From IMG/VR virus record IMGVR_UViG_3300046791_000392, positions 1 to 63,602 of that record: a stretch of DNA of 63,602 bases; one strand, given 5' to 3'. The notes under the pieces were generated by a model that saw only the letters and a list, made by a program, of their open reading frames with translations, was not told the DNA's origin and made no database searches. Origin of the DNA: a virus. A program made the translations under genes and the position numbers. Below, piece after piece: positions 24,840 to 32,298 of this stretch; the first letter of the stretch is position 1, and each line of letters opens with the position of its first letter.

Positions 24840-25517
24840 ATGAACCTGCGTAAATCTCTGCTCGGCGTGGGTATTGCCGGGTTCCTCGCCCTCGCCGGAC
24901 CGGCATACGCCGATATCATCCTCACCTACGGCCAAAGCGGCGGCGGTCCCACCATCACCGGCACCGCGTCCGCCAGCGGCACCACCTGGGGCGGCACCGA
25001 CATCCCGGTCACCGTGACCCAGATCGCCCCGAATGGACCTGCTACCCCGTTCGCGGCGTTCCTCGACGTCACTGCCGTCAGCATCGGCGGGGCCAACACG
25101 GTCGGGCCGTTCATCACTCAGGAGTTCAGCGGCAGCTTCTCGATCTGCTCGACCGCCGCCGGCTGCACGGTCAACTATCTGTCCGGGACGTTCTCGGACG
25201 GCGCGCTGACGGCCAACGGCGCGATCCAGATCGTGGTTGCGGCGCCCGACGTGACGTTCACGTCGAGCGTGATCCTGGCGCTGGGCGAGCCCAATGCGCT
25301 GGGCTTCACCCTGACCGACGTCGCCCCGCCGGTAAGCCTCGTTGCATGCACCACCTGCGACGGCGGCGGGCCGGGACAGACGATCAACTCGTTTGTCGCT
25401 GGCGTCGCCGGTAACGCCGCCGCCAACGTCGTCCCGGAGCCGGCGACCATCGCACTTTTCGGTGCGAGCCTGCTCGGGTTTGGCATCATGCGCCGTCGCC
25501 GCACGCGCGCGGCGTAA
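24840..25517 (+). CDS. PEP-CTERM sorted exported protein
   Basis: 225 residues. Signal peptide 1-24 with a cleavage-like AYA-D, a beta-rich Thr/Ser/Gly/Ala mature region with few charges and two Cys pairs, and a C-terminal sorting tail: VPEP (PEP at 199-201), hydrophobic helix, then RRRR. This tripartite tail is the signature recognised by exosortases in Gram-negative bacteria. The host must supply the exosortase; no such enzyme is encoded here. Start at 24840 has GGGAGA upstream. The protein probably reaches the outer surface or exopolysaccharide layer of the infected cell. Rare cargo for a phage. Confidence 0.88.
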   Translation: MNLRKSLLGVGIAGFLALAGPAYADIILTYGQSGGGPTITGTASASGTTWGGTDIPVTVTQIAPNGPATPFAAFLDVTAVSIGGANTVGPFITQEFSGSFSICSTAAGCTVNYLSGTFSDGALTANGAIQIVVAAPDVTFTSSVILALGEPNALGFTLTDVAPPVSLVACTTCDGGGPGQTINSFVAGVAGNAAANVVPEPATIALFGASLLGFGIMRRRRTRAA

Positions 25518-25528
25518 GTCCGTCTTCC

Positions 25529-25547
25529 GGAGGGGGCGTTCGCCCCC
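25529..25547 (+). other. GGGGGC hairpin after PEP-CTERM gene
   Basis: GGGGGC/GCCCCC stem with GTTC loop. The core GGGGCGTTCGCCCC is nearly the same as that of the hairpin at 26078-26103. A weak T-rich tract follows (CTCTCTTT), so it could terminate or protect mRNA. Confidence 0.5.
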
Positions 25548-25592
25548 TTCGTCTCTCTTTCGCGCCAGGTTGAACAGGGAAAGGCAAGACCA

Positions 25593-26069
25593 ATGCGCAA
25601 GAAAACTCTGTCCGATGCCGACATCGTGTCGCGTCGCACCGTGCTCGGCGCCGCCGCCGGCGCGGTCGCCGCCGCCGTCGTGACGCCGACCACGGCCGAA
25701 GCGCAACGGCTGCAGAGCGACACTGACCAGGGACCGAACAGCGACCCACCGGGCCGGCCTCGCCCGCGTGGACAGAGCGATACCGACAGAGGGCCGAACT
25801 CCGATGCGCCGGGCCGGCCGGGATCGCGCCAACCAACGAGTGACAACGACACCGGGCGCAACGCCGACCCGGCGGGGCGCCCGCGCCGGCAGTTCACCGA
25901 CAACGACCGTGGTCCCAACTCCGACGCCGCCGGGCACGGGGGTCCGCGTGGAACCGACAACGACACCGGGCGCTACGCCGACCAAGCCGGGCGCGGCCGG
26001 ATCACCGACAACGACAGCGGTCGCAACGCCGACCCGGCGGGCGAGGGTCGCGGCCCCGGCCGGCGCTAA
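25593..26069 (+). CDS. Tat-exported DxDxG-repeat protein
   Basis: 158 residues. Twin-arginine signal SRRTVLG at 13-19, hydrophobic stretch, cleavage-like AEA-Q near 37. The mature part is six imperfect repeats of pattern (S/T)D(T/N)DxGx(N/Y)(S/A)DxxG. The regular spacing of acidic residues resembles calcium-binding loops such as thrombospondin type 3 repeats, but binding is inferred. Next to the PEP-CTERM gene in the same direction, it suggests a cassette acting outside the cytoplasm. Confidence 0.78.
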   Translation: MRKKTLSDADIVSRRTVLGAAAGAVAAAVVTPTTAEAQRLQSDTDQGPNSDPPGRPRPRGQSDTDRGPNSDAPGRPGSRQPTSDNDTGRNADPAGRPRRQFTDNDRGPNSDAAGHGGPRGTDNDTGRYADQAGRGRITDNDSGRNADPAGEGRGPGRR

Positions 26070-26077
26070 GGTATGAT

Positions 26078-26103
26078 CCGGGCGGGGCATTCGCCCCGCC
26101 CGG
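26078..26103 (+). other. 11-bp hairpin between genes
   Basis: CCGGGCGGGGC pairs with GCCCCGCCCGG around loop ATTC. It shares the GGGGC(A/G)TTCGCCCC core with 25529-25547 and lies just before the ribosome site of the next gene. Confidence 0.55.
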
Positions 26104-26113
26104 AGAACCCCAT

Positions 26114-26371
26114 ATGCCCGCCATCGTCTACGGCAGAGCCTTCGTCCTGGCGCAGGACAAGCGCTTGATCGACCTGGTCGCGACCATCGAGACGAATGTC
26201 GGGCCGCTGGTGGACACCTATGTGACGAGTGTCCATGACGTGTACCTGTGGGTGCTTCGTCATACGAGCGGCGCTGGACAGGCCACCGCGCTGGGCCTGA
26301 TCAACGCCGCGTACGGCGCCACGTACGACGCAACCAAGCCCTGGCTCGGGCCGATCCCGGCCGTGCCGTGA
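26114..26371 (+). CDS. Small protein, unknown
   Basis: 85 residues with CCCGGAGA upstream. Helical, moderately hydrophobic (IDLVATIETNVGPLVDTYVTSVHDVYLWVLRH), with no clear signal peptide. GTGA overlap with the next gene. Unknown function. Confidence 0.6.
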   Translation: MPAIVYGRAFVLAQDKRLIDLVATIETNVGPLVDTYVTSVHDVYLWVLRHTSGAGQATALGLINAAYGATYDATKPWLGPIPAVP

Positions 26372-26760
26372 GCGACACGCTCACGCTCGATCCGGTGCCG
26401 CAGGCGGCGCGCGCCACCGGCAACGGCTTCAAGTGCCTCGCGTGCGGCTTTGCCGACACCGCCGTCAAGGACACGCGGCCGACGAATTTTGGACCGCATC
26501 GGGTGATCCGCCGCCGGCGGCATTGCGCGCGCTGCAAGGGGCGCTGCACTACGGTCGAAATCGAACTCGGTGCGCTGGAAGGCATCGCCGGTGCCAACCC
26601 GGGCATGGCGGCGACGGCGCTGCAGGCCGCGATGCTGGCGGTGCGGCGCGCCGCCGACCTGCTGAACGTCACGCTACCGGTGCGGGACAAACAGCGGGAC
26701 GTGCGGCTCGCCGAAGACGCCGAACCACACGGCCACGCCGTACGCGACAATCATCAATAA
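26368..26760 (+). CDS. NrdR-like zinc-ribbon protein
   Basis: 130 residues, GTG start in a GTGA overlap. Residues about 20-64 match the NrdR N-terminal zinc ribbon: CLACG (C23, C26), DTAVKDTRP, IRRRRHCARC (C53, C56), TTVEI. The ATP-cone of full NrdR is missing and replaced by an unrelated helical tail. NrdR represses ribonucleotide reductase operons, so this stand-alone ribbon could act on host nucleotide genes. Last gene of the rightward operon. Confidence 0.7.
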   Translation: MSDTLTLDPVPQAARATGNGFKCLACGFADTAVKDTRPTNFGPHRVIRRRRHCARCKGRCTTVEIELGALEGIAGANPGMAATALQAAMLAVRRAADLLNVTLPVRDKQRDVRLAEDAEPHGHAVRDNHQ

Positions 26761-26780
26761 GACGAGCAATCCGTCGCGGA

Positions 26781-26987
26781 CTATCGCGACTTTGGCGCTG
26801 CTTGACCCGGCTTGCTGTCCTTGTCCTGCTCGATCATGACGATCTGGTCGTCATCGATGTGCAGGGTTTTGCCGGTTTCGCCGGGCGCCACCTTGAATGT
26901 GTCGGTCGTCTTGCCCGCTGTCTGCACTTGGACAACCACGCCACGCGTGGCGTTGTAGGGACTGGCGATCACGACTGAAGTCGTCAT
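26781..26987 (-). CDS. Small protein, unknown
   Basis: 68 residues with GAGGAAA before the ATG. Beta-rich, with an acidic stretch (HIDDDQIVMIEQDKD). Last gene of the leftward late region, 20 nt from the convergent early operon. A weak hairpin (26773-26790) overlaps its stop region and may serve both sides. Confidence 0.65.
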   Translation of the reverse strand: MTTSVVIASPYNATRGVVVQVQTAGKTTDTFKVAPGETGKTLHIDDDQIVMIEQDKDSKPGQAAPKSR

Positions 26988-26996
26988 AGGATTTCC

Positions 26997-27164
26997 TCAC
27001 CTGATGGGGGCACCGAATACTTGGTAGCCCAGAATGAACAACAAGATCCACAGCATCAGGTTGCCACCCCATACCACGGGCTGGCCGAACGCGTTGCGGT
27101 GGACGTAGACACCGAACAGCAAGCTCAACAAGAATATTAGCCAGAAAATAAACCCTAGTGCCAT
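26997..27164 (-). CDS. Small membrane protein
   Basis: 55 residues with GGGAGG before the ATG. Two hydrophobic segments (about 3-19 and 34-50) separated by a polar HRNAFGQPVVWGG loop. Might be a holin-like or accessory membrane protein; function unknown. Confidence 0.65.
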   Translation of the reverse strand: MALGFIFWLIFLLSLLFGVYVHRNAFGQPVVWGGNLMLWILLFILGYQVFGAPIR

Positions 27165-27190
27165 TGCTGCCTCCCGTGCATCATGCCGGC

Positions 27191-27715
27191 ATGGGCCGAC
27201 CAAAATGCGTGATGATCCATTGCATGTGTACGCAATGCGGGGAAGATTTCGAGATCTACCCCAGCGACGTCAAGCACGGACGCGGAAAGTTCTGCTCCAA
27301 GCCGTGTCGCGCCGCGTGGGAGACGATCCCGCTCGCAATCCGGTTCCAGCGCTACATCGGGGTGACAACCCCCAAAGGATGCGTCCTCTGGACAGGCTGC
27401 ACAAATGCGGATGGCTACGGCATCATCGGATCTGGCACCGGCAAAGGACGCAATTTGCTCGCTCATCGCGTTTCCTGGGAGCGCACGCATGGTCCCGTCC
27501 CTCCTGGACTTTGTGTCCTGCATAGCTGCGACAACCCGCCGTGCATCAATGACGTGCACCTGTTTCTCGGAACCAAAGCCGACAACAATGCCGACAGAAA
27601 AGCCAAAGGAAGGTCGCATGGTCGGCGCTTCGGCAGTCGTCGGTTCTTACAAGAACAGCGGCGGGCTCAACGCCTCATAGCCGGCCCATCAAGAGCAGGA
27701 CCACGAGCACGATGA
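27191..27715 (+). CDS. HNH homing-type endonuclease
   Basis: 174 residues, on the opposite strand to its neighbours. N-terminal Cys pairs (C13/C16, C35/C39) form a probable zinc site, followed by an HNH_3-type core: LLAHRVSWERTHG, CVLHSCDNPPCINDVHLFLGTKADN. No ribosome site is obvious at the chosen start. Its 3' end overlaps the DUF3309-like gene on the other strand. Free-standing HNH genes of this kind are usually selfish homing elements. Confidence 0.78.
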   Translation: MGRPKCVMIHCMCTQCGEDFEIYPSDVKHGRGKFCSKPCRAAWETIPLAIRFQRYIGVTTPKGCVLWTGCTNADGYGIIGSGTGKGRNLLAHRVSWERTHGPVPPGLCVLHSCDNPPCINDVHLFLGTKADNNADRKAKGRSHGRRFGSRRFLQEQRRAQRLIAGPSRAGPRAR

Positions 27716-27830
27716 GGATCACGCCGACCGCGCCGCTCGGACCGTAGCCGTAGGAGTGATACCCGAAGTTCGGCAGGCCGCCGACGAGCAGCAGGATCAG
27801 GATGATGATCAGGATGACGCCGATGCTCAT
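27675..27830 (-). CDS. DUF3309-like membrane protein
   Basis: 51 residues. Two hydrophobic helices around a YHSYGYGPSGAVG motif: MSIGVILI...LPNFGYHSYGYGPSG...LLLMGRL, the pattern of small DUF3309-type membrane proteins found in bacteria and phages. Its stop lies inside the opposite-strand HNH gene; ATGA overlap with the upstream gene supports the start. Confidence 0.75.
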   Translation of the reverse strand: MSIGVILIIILILLLVGGLPNFGYHSYGYGPSGAVGVILIVLVVLLLMGRL

Positions 27831-28681
27831 GGTTGGACACCTCCTAGGCGGCGCATCATCGACTGCAGGACATCGCGCATCATCGCGTCGCTACCGCCGG
27901 GCGCGAGGCGCGAGTTGCCGGGAATATTCAGTGCAGGGTTGGACAATGCCGCCGCCAAGGCTTGTCGAGCGCTCGGTTCGTTGGGATCGACGCCATACTG
28001 GCGCATGAAGTCTTCCATCCACGCGGTCGGGTGATCCGGACCCTTGAGCGGCAGCGGCTCGACGCGCGGCGGCGCATCGACCGACGATTGCCAATGGTAC
28101 TGCGGCTCGCCGCCGACCGTGTCCGGCGCGTAGGGTTCCGGTCGCGCATCGTATTGCCACGCGCGGCGATAGTTGAAATCCGGGTCGTTGTAATTCGGCT
28201 GCTCGCCAAAGCGCTCGCTGAACTGGCGCCGCCAATCGCGATAGCCCCGGCCGAACATCATGTCGTAGTCGAAGTTGGGTGCCATGTCCGCCGGCGGCGG
28301 TGGGGACACCGCACTGGTGGCACCGCCGAAGTAGAACGAGCCGGGCTCCGGTGGGGAGGTGCGACCGCTGGGCACCGGCGGGGGGACATCGCCCTCGCCG
28401 GGCGATACGGTCCGCGTCTCGCTGGGATCGATAGGTCCGTAACCTGGGTCCGGCGTAAGCCAACCTGGCCCAAGTGGATTGCGCTCGGGGATCTGCGGTC
28501 CTCGGATGTGTAGCTGTGGCATATCGTAGAGCCGGCGCTGCAGCCGTGGCAGATTATCGTCGTATTGCGGCATTGGCATGCGCACCGTCTCGTTGCCGAA
28601 GACGCTGTCGCGAAACGTCTCGCCCGGCATCTCGTCGGGGGAACCACCCAGTCGGGCGAATACGGTGTCCCAAAAGCTCAT
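27827..28681 (-). CDS. Probable virion protein, SFW-type
   Basis: 284 residues; ATG at 28681 chosen because TTGGAG lies about 10 nt upstream and a start 15 nt earlier does not fit as well. Opens with MSFWDTVFARLGG, like two other structural-region proteins here, then a long Pro/Gly/Tyr-rich, probably flexible body and a helical end. Likely an internal virion or tail-associated protein (context). Confidence 0.6.
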   Translation of the reverse strand: MSFWDTVFARLGGSPDEMPGETFRDSVFGNETVRMPMPQYDDNLPRLQRRLYDMPQLHIRGPQIPERNPLGPGWLTPDPGYGPIDPSETRTVSPGEGDVPPPVPSGRTSPPEPGSFYFGGATSAVSPPPPADMAPNFDYDMMFGRGYRDWRRQFSERFGEQPNYNDPDFNYRRAWQYDARPEPYAPDTVGGEPQYHWQSSVDAPPRVEPLPLKGPDHPTAWMEDFMRQYGVDPNEPSARQALAAALSNPALNIPGNSRLAPGGSDAMMRDVLQSMMRRLGGVQP

Positions 28682-29394
28682 CGCAATTGGCTCCAAGTCA
28701 TACCCGGATTGGCGTAAAGCTGCCGGACCCGCGCGGCGTTGACCTGATCGGCGGTGGCGCGCAGGCGCTCAAGCAGGGCGCCGTACATCTGCGTGTCCTG
28801 CGGCGAGAACTCCATCAGCCCGCCGTACGATTCGGGGAAGTTCAGCTGGCGGTCCTGGAAGACGTTCATCTCCTCGGACAGCCGCGCGTTGGGGCTGACC
28901 TCGTGATACGGCACGCCGTAGGCTCGCGCCGCCGCCGGCAGCAGGGCCATGCCGCGATGGCGAAATTCATGGCGGCCGACCAGCGGGAAGTCCGGGCGCT
29001 CCATTTGTGGCAGGTAGCGCGCGGTGCGCGTCATGGTTTCGGCCGGGTACGACATCGCCGGCCCGTTTATGGGTGTCTGGGCCGGCGGTGCCGACATGCG
29101 TAGCGCGCCAAGACCACCTTGTCCGAAACGCACCGTGTCCGGCGTCTCCGTGCTTTCGGGAAAGTAATACTCGCCGCCGCGCTCGGGCGTCGAGGTGTTC
29201 CGGTTCCAGTCGATCACATTGGAATTGAAGCCGGCGAGCGCGATGGGGTCGTTCCACATCGTGCCGACGATGGAACCCAGCAAACCACCGCGCTCGGTCG
29301 CGGTCGGTTCGGCGCCGACGCTCTGGTCGAGATACTGCGGCTGCGGCTGGTTCAGCTGGCCGAAGATGTCTTCCCAGAAGCTGCGCGGTGCCAT
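28678..29394 (-). CDS. Probable virion protein, SFW-type
   Basis: 238 residues. N-terminus RSFWEDIFGQLNQ resembles that of the preceding and following SFW proteins. The middle has a short VGRHEFRHRGMALLPAAARAYGVP segment with histidines that superficially resembles an HxxxH metal site but lacks HExxH. Four-nt overlap with the downstream gene. Probably virion-associated. Confidence 0.6.
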   Translation of the reverse strand: MAPRSFWEDIFGQLNQPQPQYLDQSVGAEPTATERGGLLGSIVGTMWNDPIALAGFNSNVIDWNRNTSTPERGGEYYFPESTETPDTVRFGQGGLGALRMSAPPAQTPINGPAMSYPAETMTRTARYLPQMERPDFPLVGRHEFRHRGMALLPAAARAYGVPYHEVSPNARLSEEMNVFQDRQLNFPESYGGLMEFSPQDTQMYGALLERLRATADQVNAARVRQLYANPGMTWSQLR

Positions 29395-29401
29395 GTCACG
29401 C

Positions 29402-31180
29402 TCACACGCGGAAGCGGCGCGGATCGAACGCGGTACGCTGGCCGAAGATGAACGGCGACCATTGCGGTTCTTCTCCGGAGTAATAGTTCACGCCGAACGG
29501 CAGCTGTTCCGGCGTCGGTTTCGTGCCCGGATCGTCCGGTTTGACTGGTTGATCCGGTAGGGGTTCCAGACCCAGTGCCGCGAGCAGCATGTCCTCGACC
29601 CGGCTGTCGGCTTGGTTGCCGCCGGTGAGATCGCGTTCCTGCGGGACCATCAAGGCTTCGCGCAGTTGCTGGAGCGTGGGGTTGGGCGGGAGTCCCGGAA
29701 GTGTCGTAGGCACGCCGCGCAGCTGGGTGGGATCATAGGTGCGCGGGTCGGCCGGCGGTGGTGCTGCGCCGACATCGCCACGGTCATCCTGTCCCAGCAA
29801 CCAGTTGCCGACGGTCGGACGCGTGCTGAGCCCGATGGCGCCGGGCACGATGCCGGCGGTTTCCCGACCATGAAGGGCATCCCAGATCATGGTGCCCAGG
29901 TTGGGCTGCGCGCGCGCCAAGGGCGAACCGGCACGCCCTGGAGTGAGCCCGGTGAGACTGCCACCGGTCTGCACCGCGCCCAGTGCACTTCCGATTTGGC
30001 TCACGCCGGGCACGCCGAGAGAGCCCAGCATGCCCGGCAGGTTCTGGTTTAGCTCAGCCGCGACCGGCCCGCCGATGGTGGAACTACCAAGAGCGGCGAG
30101 CGCCTGCATGATCGCAGTGCCGATATTGGGTGGCGGCGCGAACGGTGTCGTGGACGGCGCCGACGCCAAGCGCTCGGCGTCGGTGTAGCCCGTGTTCGGC
30201 GAGATATCCGGCTGCGCGCTCGGGCTCGTGTCTGGCGCCGTCGCCGGCGCCGGCGTGTCCGGCGTCGGCGTGCTTGGCGTGCCCGGTGTCGGCTGGCCCA
30301 ACGATGCCGCGAGTTCCGGCGTGAGCCCGGTCATGGGGGTATCATCCGGCGCCGATTGCGGCGTTGCTCCTGTCGAACGCGACGCTGCTGGCGCCGGACT
30401 ATACGACACGCCAATACGATTTCCGAATGGGTCCGGAACGGAGAAATCCGGCGTTGCCAGCGGCGACGTCAGGCGCCCGCCGGGCACAAACGTACCCTGT
30501 GCGAGCAGGTCGCCTTCGCGCAGGCCGGTCAGCGACGGGTTCGGTGTGCCGACCGGGTTGCCGAGTTCGTCCACTTCGCCACGCTGCTGCTCGTCGTCGG
30601 TGGCCGCGAACGGATCGGTGATGCCGAACGGATTGCCCGTCGGCGCCGGTGGGCCGAACTGCTCCACGATGTTGGTGAAGCTCGGGGTGGCGCCCAAGCT
30701 CACGCTGGACATAGTCGGCGCCGCCGCCGGCTCGGCATAGGGACCAAGACCTGAGAGGCCCGGGTCCGGCGTGTCCAGCCCGGGCTGCGGCGCACTGCCG
30801 GCCGGCTCGGCCTCGGCGGGCGTGCCGGTTTCTACCGGCGCCGGCTCGCCGCCAGTGGGTGCCGGCGGGCCGTAGGTTTCGCTCGGCGCCGGCGGGCCGT
30901 AGGTTTCGCTCGGCGCCGCAGTGCCGGGATCACCCGTCGTCGCCGGGCCGGCGGCAATCGCATCGGTGACGCCGGCATCGTGCTGCGCTTCTTGCGAGGC
31001 ATCGAAACCGCCGCTGGTGGTGTCACCACCCTGGAAGCCGCCGGCATCGATACCGCCCTGGACACCGGCGTCGTGCCCGGCTTCGTGTCCACCGTCGCCG
31101 CCGCCATCGCCGCCACCACCGCCGCCGTCACCGCCGCCTTCGTAGACCTGGCGCCGCCCGCGCGGTTCAAATGGCCACAT
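29402..31180 (-). CDS. Low-complexity virion-region protein
   Basis: 592 residues. Starts with a Gly/Asp-rich stretch (EGGGDGGGGGGDGGGDGG), then Thr/Pro/Ala-rich repeats (ETYGPPAPS twice) and a somewhat more ordered half after about 330 with an IMQALAALGSSTIGGPVAAEL helix. Probably an elongated structural or internal protein. No domain recognised. Overlaps the acyltransferase gene upstream by 14 nt. Confidence 0.6.
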   Translation of the reverse strand: MWPFEPRGRRQVYEGGGDGGGGGGDGGGDGGHEAGHDAGVQGGIDAGGFQGGDTTSGGFDASQEAQHDAGVTDAIAAGPATTGDPGTAAPSETYGPPAPSETYGPPAPTGGEPAPVETGTPAEAEPAGSAPQPGLDTPDPGLSGLGPYAEPAAAPTMSSVSLGATPSFTNIVEQFGPPAPTGNPFGITDPFAATDDEQQRGEVDELGNPVGTPNPSLTGLREGDLLAQGTFVPGGRLTSPLATPDFSVPDPFGNRIGVSYSPAPAASRSTGATPQSAPDDTPMTGLTPELAASLGQPTPGTPSTPTPDTPAPATAPDTSPSAQPDISPNTGYTDAERLASAPSTTPFAPPPNIGTAIMQALAALGSSTIGGPVAAELNQNLPGMLGSLGVPGVSQIGSALGAVQTGGSLTGLTPGRAGSPLARAQPNLGTMIWDALHGRETAGIVPGAIGLSTRPTVGNWLLGQDDRGDVGAAPPPADPRTYDPTQLRGVPTTLPGLPPNPTLQQLREALMVPQERDLTGGNQADSRVEDMLLAALGLEPLPDQPVKPDDPGTKPTPEQLPFGVNYYSGEEPQWSPFIFGQRTAFDPRRFRV

Positions 31181-31661
31181 CGTCGTATCCTCGAAACATG
31201 GCGAGCCGGCGCTTGCCGTTGGTGGTGCGCCTGGCGAAGCAGGTCTGGCCCCGGAAAATCTCGCGGAGATCGTTGACGATCATCCGGCACGTGCTGTCCA
31301 GGGCGATCATGTCCACGATGGTGGTGTGCAGCACCGGGTAGGCTGTCCAGAAATGATTACCCAGCCAGTGCTGATATTCGAGACGGAGCTTGTTGGCGAC
31401 AAGGTCCTCGACCGCGTGCAGGGGCATCTCGATCCAGGTCGCGATCCCGACCGGCATGCCGTCGCGGTCCCAGTAGAGCTTGTAGGTGGACAGTTCGAGT
31501 GGCGGCCGGAACAACCGCTCGACCTCGCTCACCGCCCAGCGCCTGTGGAGATCCGAGTGCGCGACGAGATACCACACGACGTTCATCGGGTCGGCGCCGA
31601 AGCGCGCGTCGGCGAGCGTCGGTCGGTTCGCAAACACGACAACGTTCGCCGACGCGGTCAT
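31167..31661 (-). CDS. HlyC-like lysine acyltransferase
   Basis: 164 residues. The N-terminal half matches the RTX toxin-activating acyltransferase pattern: WYLVAHSDLHRRWAVSEV with the catalytic-type histidine at 39 (HlyC His23 equivalent), then YKLYWDRDGMPVGIATWIEM. The later HlyC aspartate region (DWIAPFG) is replaced by a TAYPVLH segment, so activity is uncertain; the end (DLREIFRG...RRLAMFRG) still fits. HlyC enzymes acylate lysines of RTX toxins from acyl-ACP. No toxin is encoded here. Start set by in-frame Met and near-abutting upstream stop. Confidence 0.65.
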   Translation of the reverse strand: MTASANVVVFANRPTLADARFGADPMNVVWYLVAHSDLHRRWAVSEVERLFRPPLELSTYKLYWDRDGMPVGIATWIEMPLHAVEDLVANKLRLEYQHWLGNHFWTAYPVLHTTIVDMIALDSTCRMIVNDLREIFRGQTCFARRTTNGKRRLAMFRGYDDVAI

Positions 31662-31662
31662 C

Positions 31663-31746
31663 TCAGTAGGCGCCCTTGGCGCCCTTCTTGCCCTTGGCCT
31701 TGGCTTTCGCCTTGCCCTTGGGCTTCGCGGCCTTCTTCTTCGGCAT
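31663..31746 (-). CDS. 27-residue Lys/Ala-rich peptide
   Basis: MPKKKAAKPKGKAKAKAKG followed by KKGAKGAY, with a strong AGGAGA ribosome site, so likely real. Histone-tail-like basic composition suggests binding to DNA, RNA or an acidic partner. Next to the acyltransferase gene; its many lysines are tempting as acylation targets, but that is speculation. Confidence 0.6.
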   Translation of the reverse strand: MPKKKAAKPKGKAKAKAKGKKGAKGAY

Positions 31747-31771
31747 CGCTGTCTCCTGGTGTAGCCAGCCC

Positions 31772-31936
31772 CTAGCGGGACCGGCGCTTTGGTTTGCGCT
31801 TCGTCTTGCGAAGCTCGCCGCTGATCGACGCACCGCCGCCCTTGGGGAAGCACACGTGAATGTACCGTCCGCGCTTGGGCACGATGGTACGTACTCGCCC
31901 GCCGGCGGCAACGCAGCGGGTGAACTTCGCCGGCAT
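31772..31936 (-). CDS. 54-residue basic protein
   Basis: AAGGG before the ATG. A beta-rich first part (TRCVAAGGRVRTIVPKRGRYIHVCFPKGGG) and a basic tail (RKTKRKPKRRSR). Probably nucleic-acid binding. No family recognised. Confidence 0.6.
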   Translation of the reverse strand: MPAKFTRCVAAGGRVRTIVPKRGRYIHVCFPKGGGASISGELRKTKRKPKRRSR

Positions 31937-31943
31937 GACACCC

Positions 31944-32273
31944 TTACGTCATGACCATGAGCTTGCGCAGGTTGCCGGCAGCGTCCTTGACCGTGATGTA
32001 CCCGGTCGCCGGCGCGTCGGCGCTGGTTGTCCAGGTGCCAAACTGGACATAGCCGGCGCCCTTGGGCACCAGCGAGATATCGATGGCAGCGTCGGTGCCG
32101 GTCGCCGTGATCGCCGGGTCGGAGCCGGCGGCAGCGCCCGAGATCGTCAGGTAGTTCACGTTGGTGGCGCCGGCCGGCGGCCCCAGGATCTGATCGAAGA
32201 GCGCGCGAACCTGCCGCGCAAGAGGACCAACTCCTCGGCCCCGGAGAGACGTGCTATCGAGTGGCATGGACAT
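31944..32273 (-). CDS. Small tail-type structural protein
   Basis: 109 residues with GGAGC before the ATG. After a helical start, a beta-rich segment (YLTISGAAAGSDPAITATGTDAAIDISLVPKGAGYVQFG) resembles repeat units in phage tail-spike and fibre proteins. Possibly a small fibre or head decoration subunit. Confidence 0.6.
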   Translation of the reverse strand: MSMPLDSTSLRGRGVGPLARQVRALFDQILGPPAGATNVNYLTISGAAAGSDPAITATGTDAAIDISLVPKGAGYVQFGTWTTSADAPATGYITVKDAAGNLRKLMVMT

Positions 32274-32298
32274 GCTCCGTGGTTGATTGGTTGATTGG

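Noticed and set aside
26070-26080. Second GGTATGATCCG box as a promoter
   Set aside because: It overlaps the stop codon region and the next hairpin and has no -35; the match to 341-354 is probably chance.
24348-26090. Long minus-strand frame opposite the export genes
   Set aside because: Arg/Gly-rich shadow; the plus strand has signal peptides, a PEP-CTERM tail and ribosome sites.
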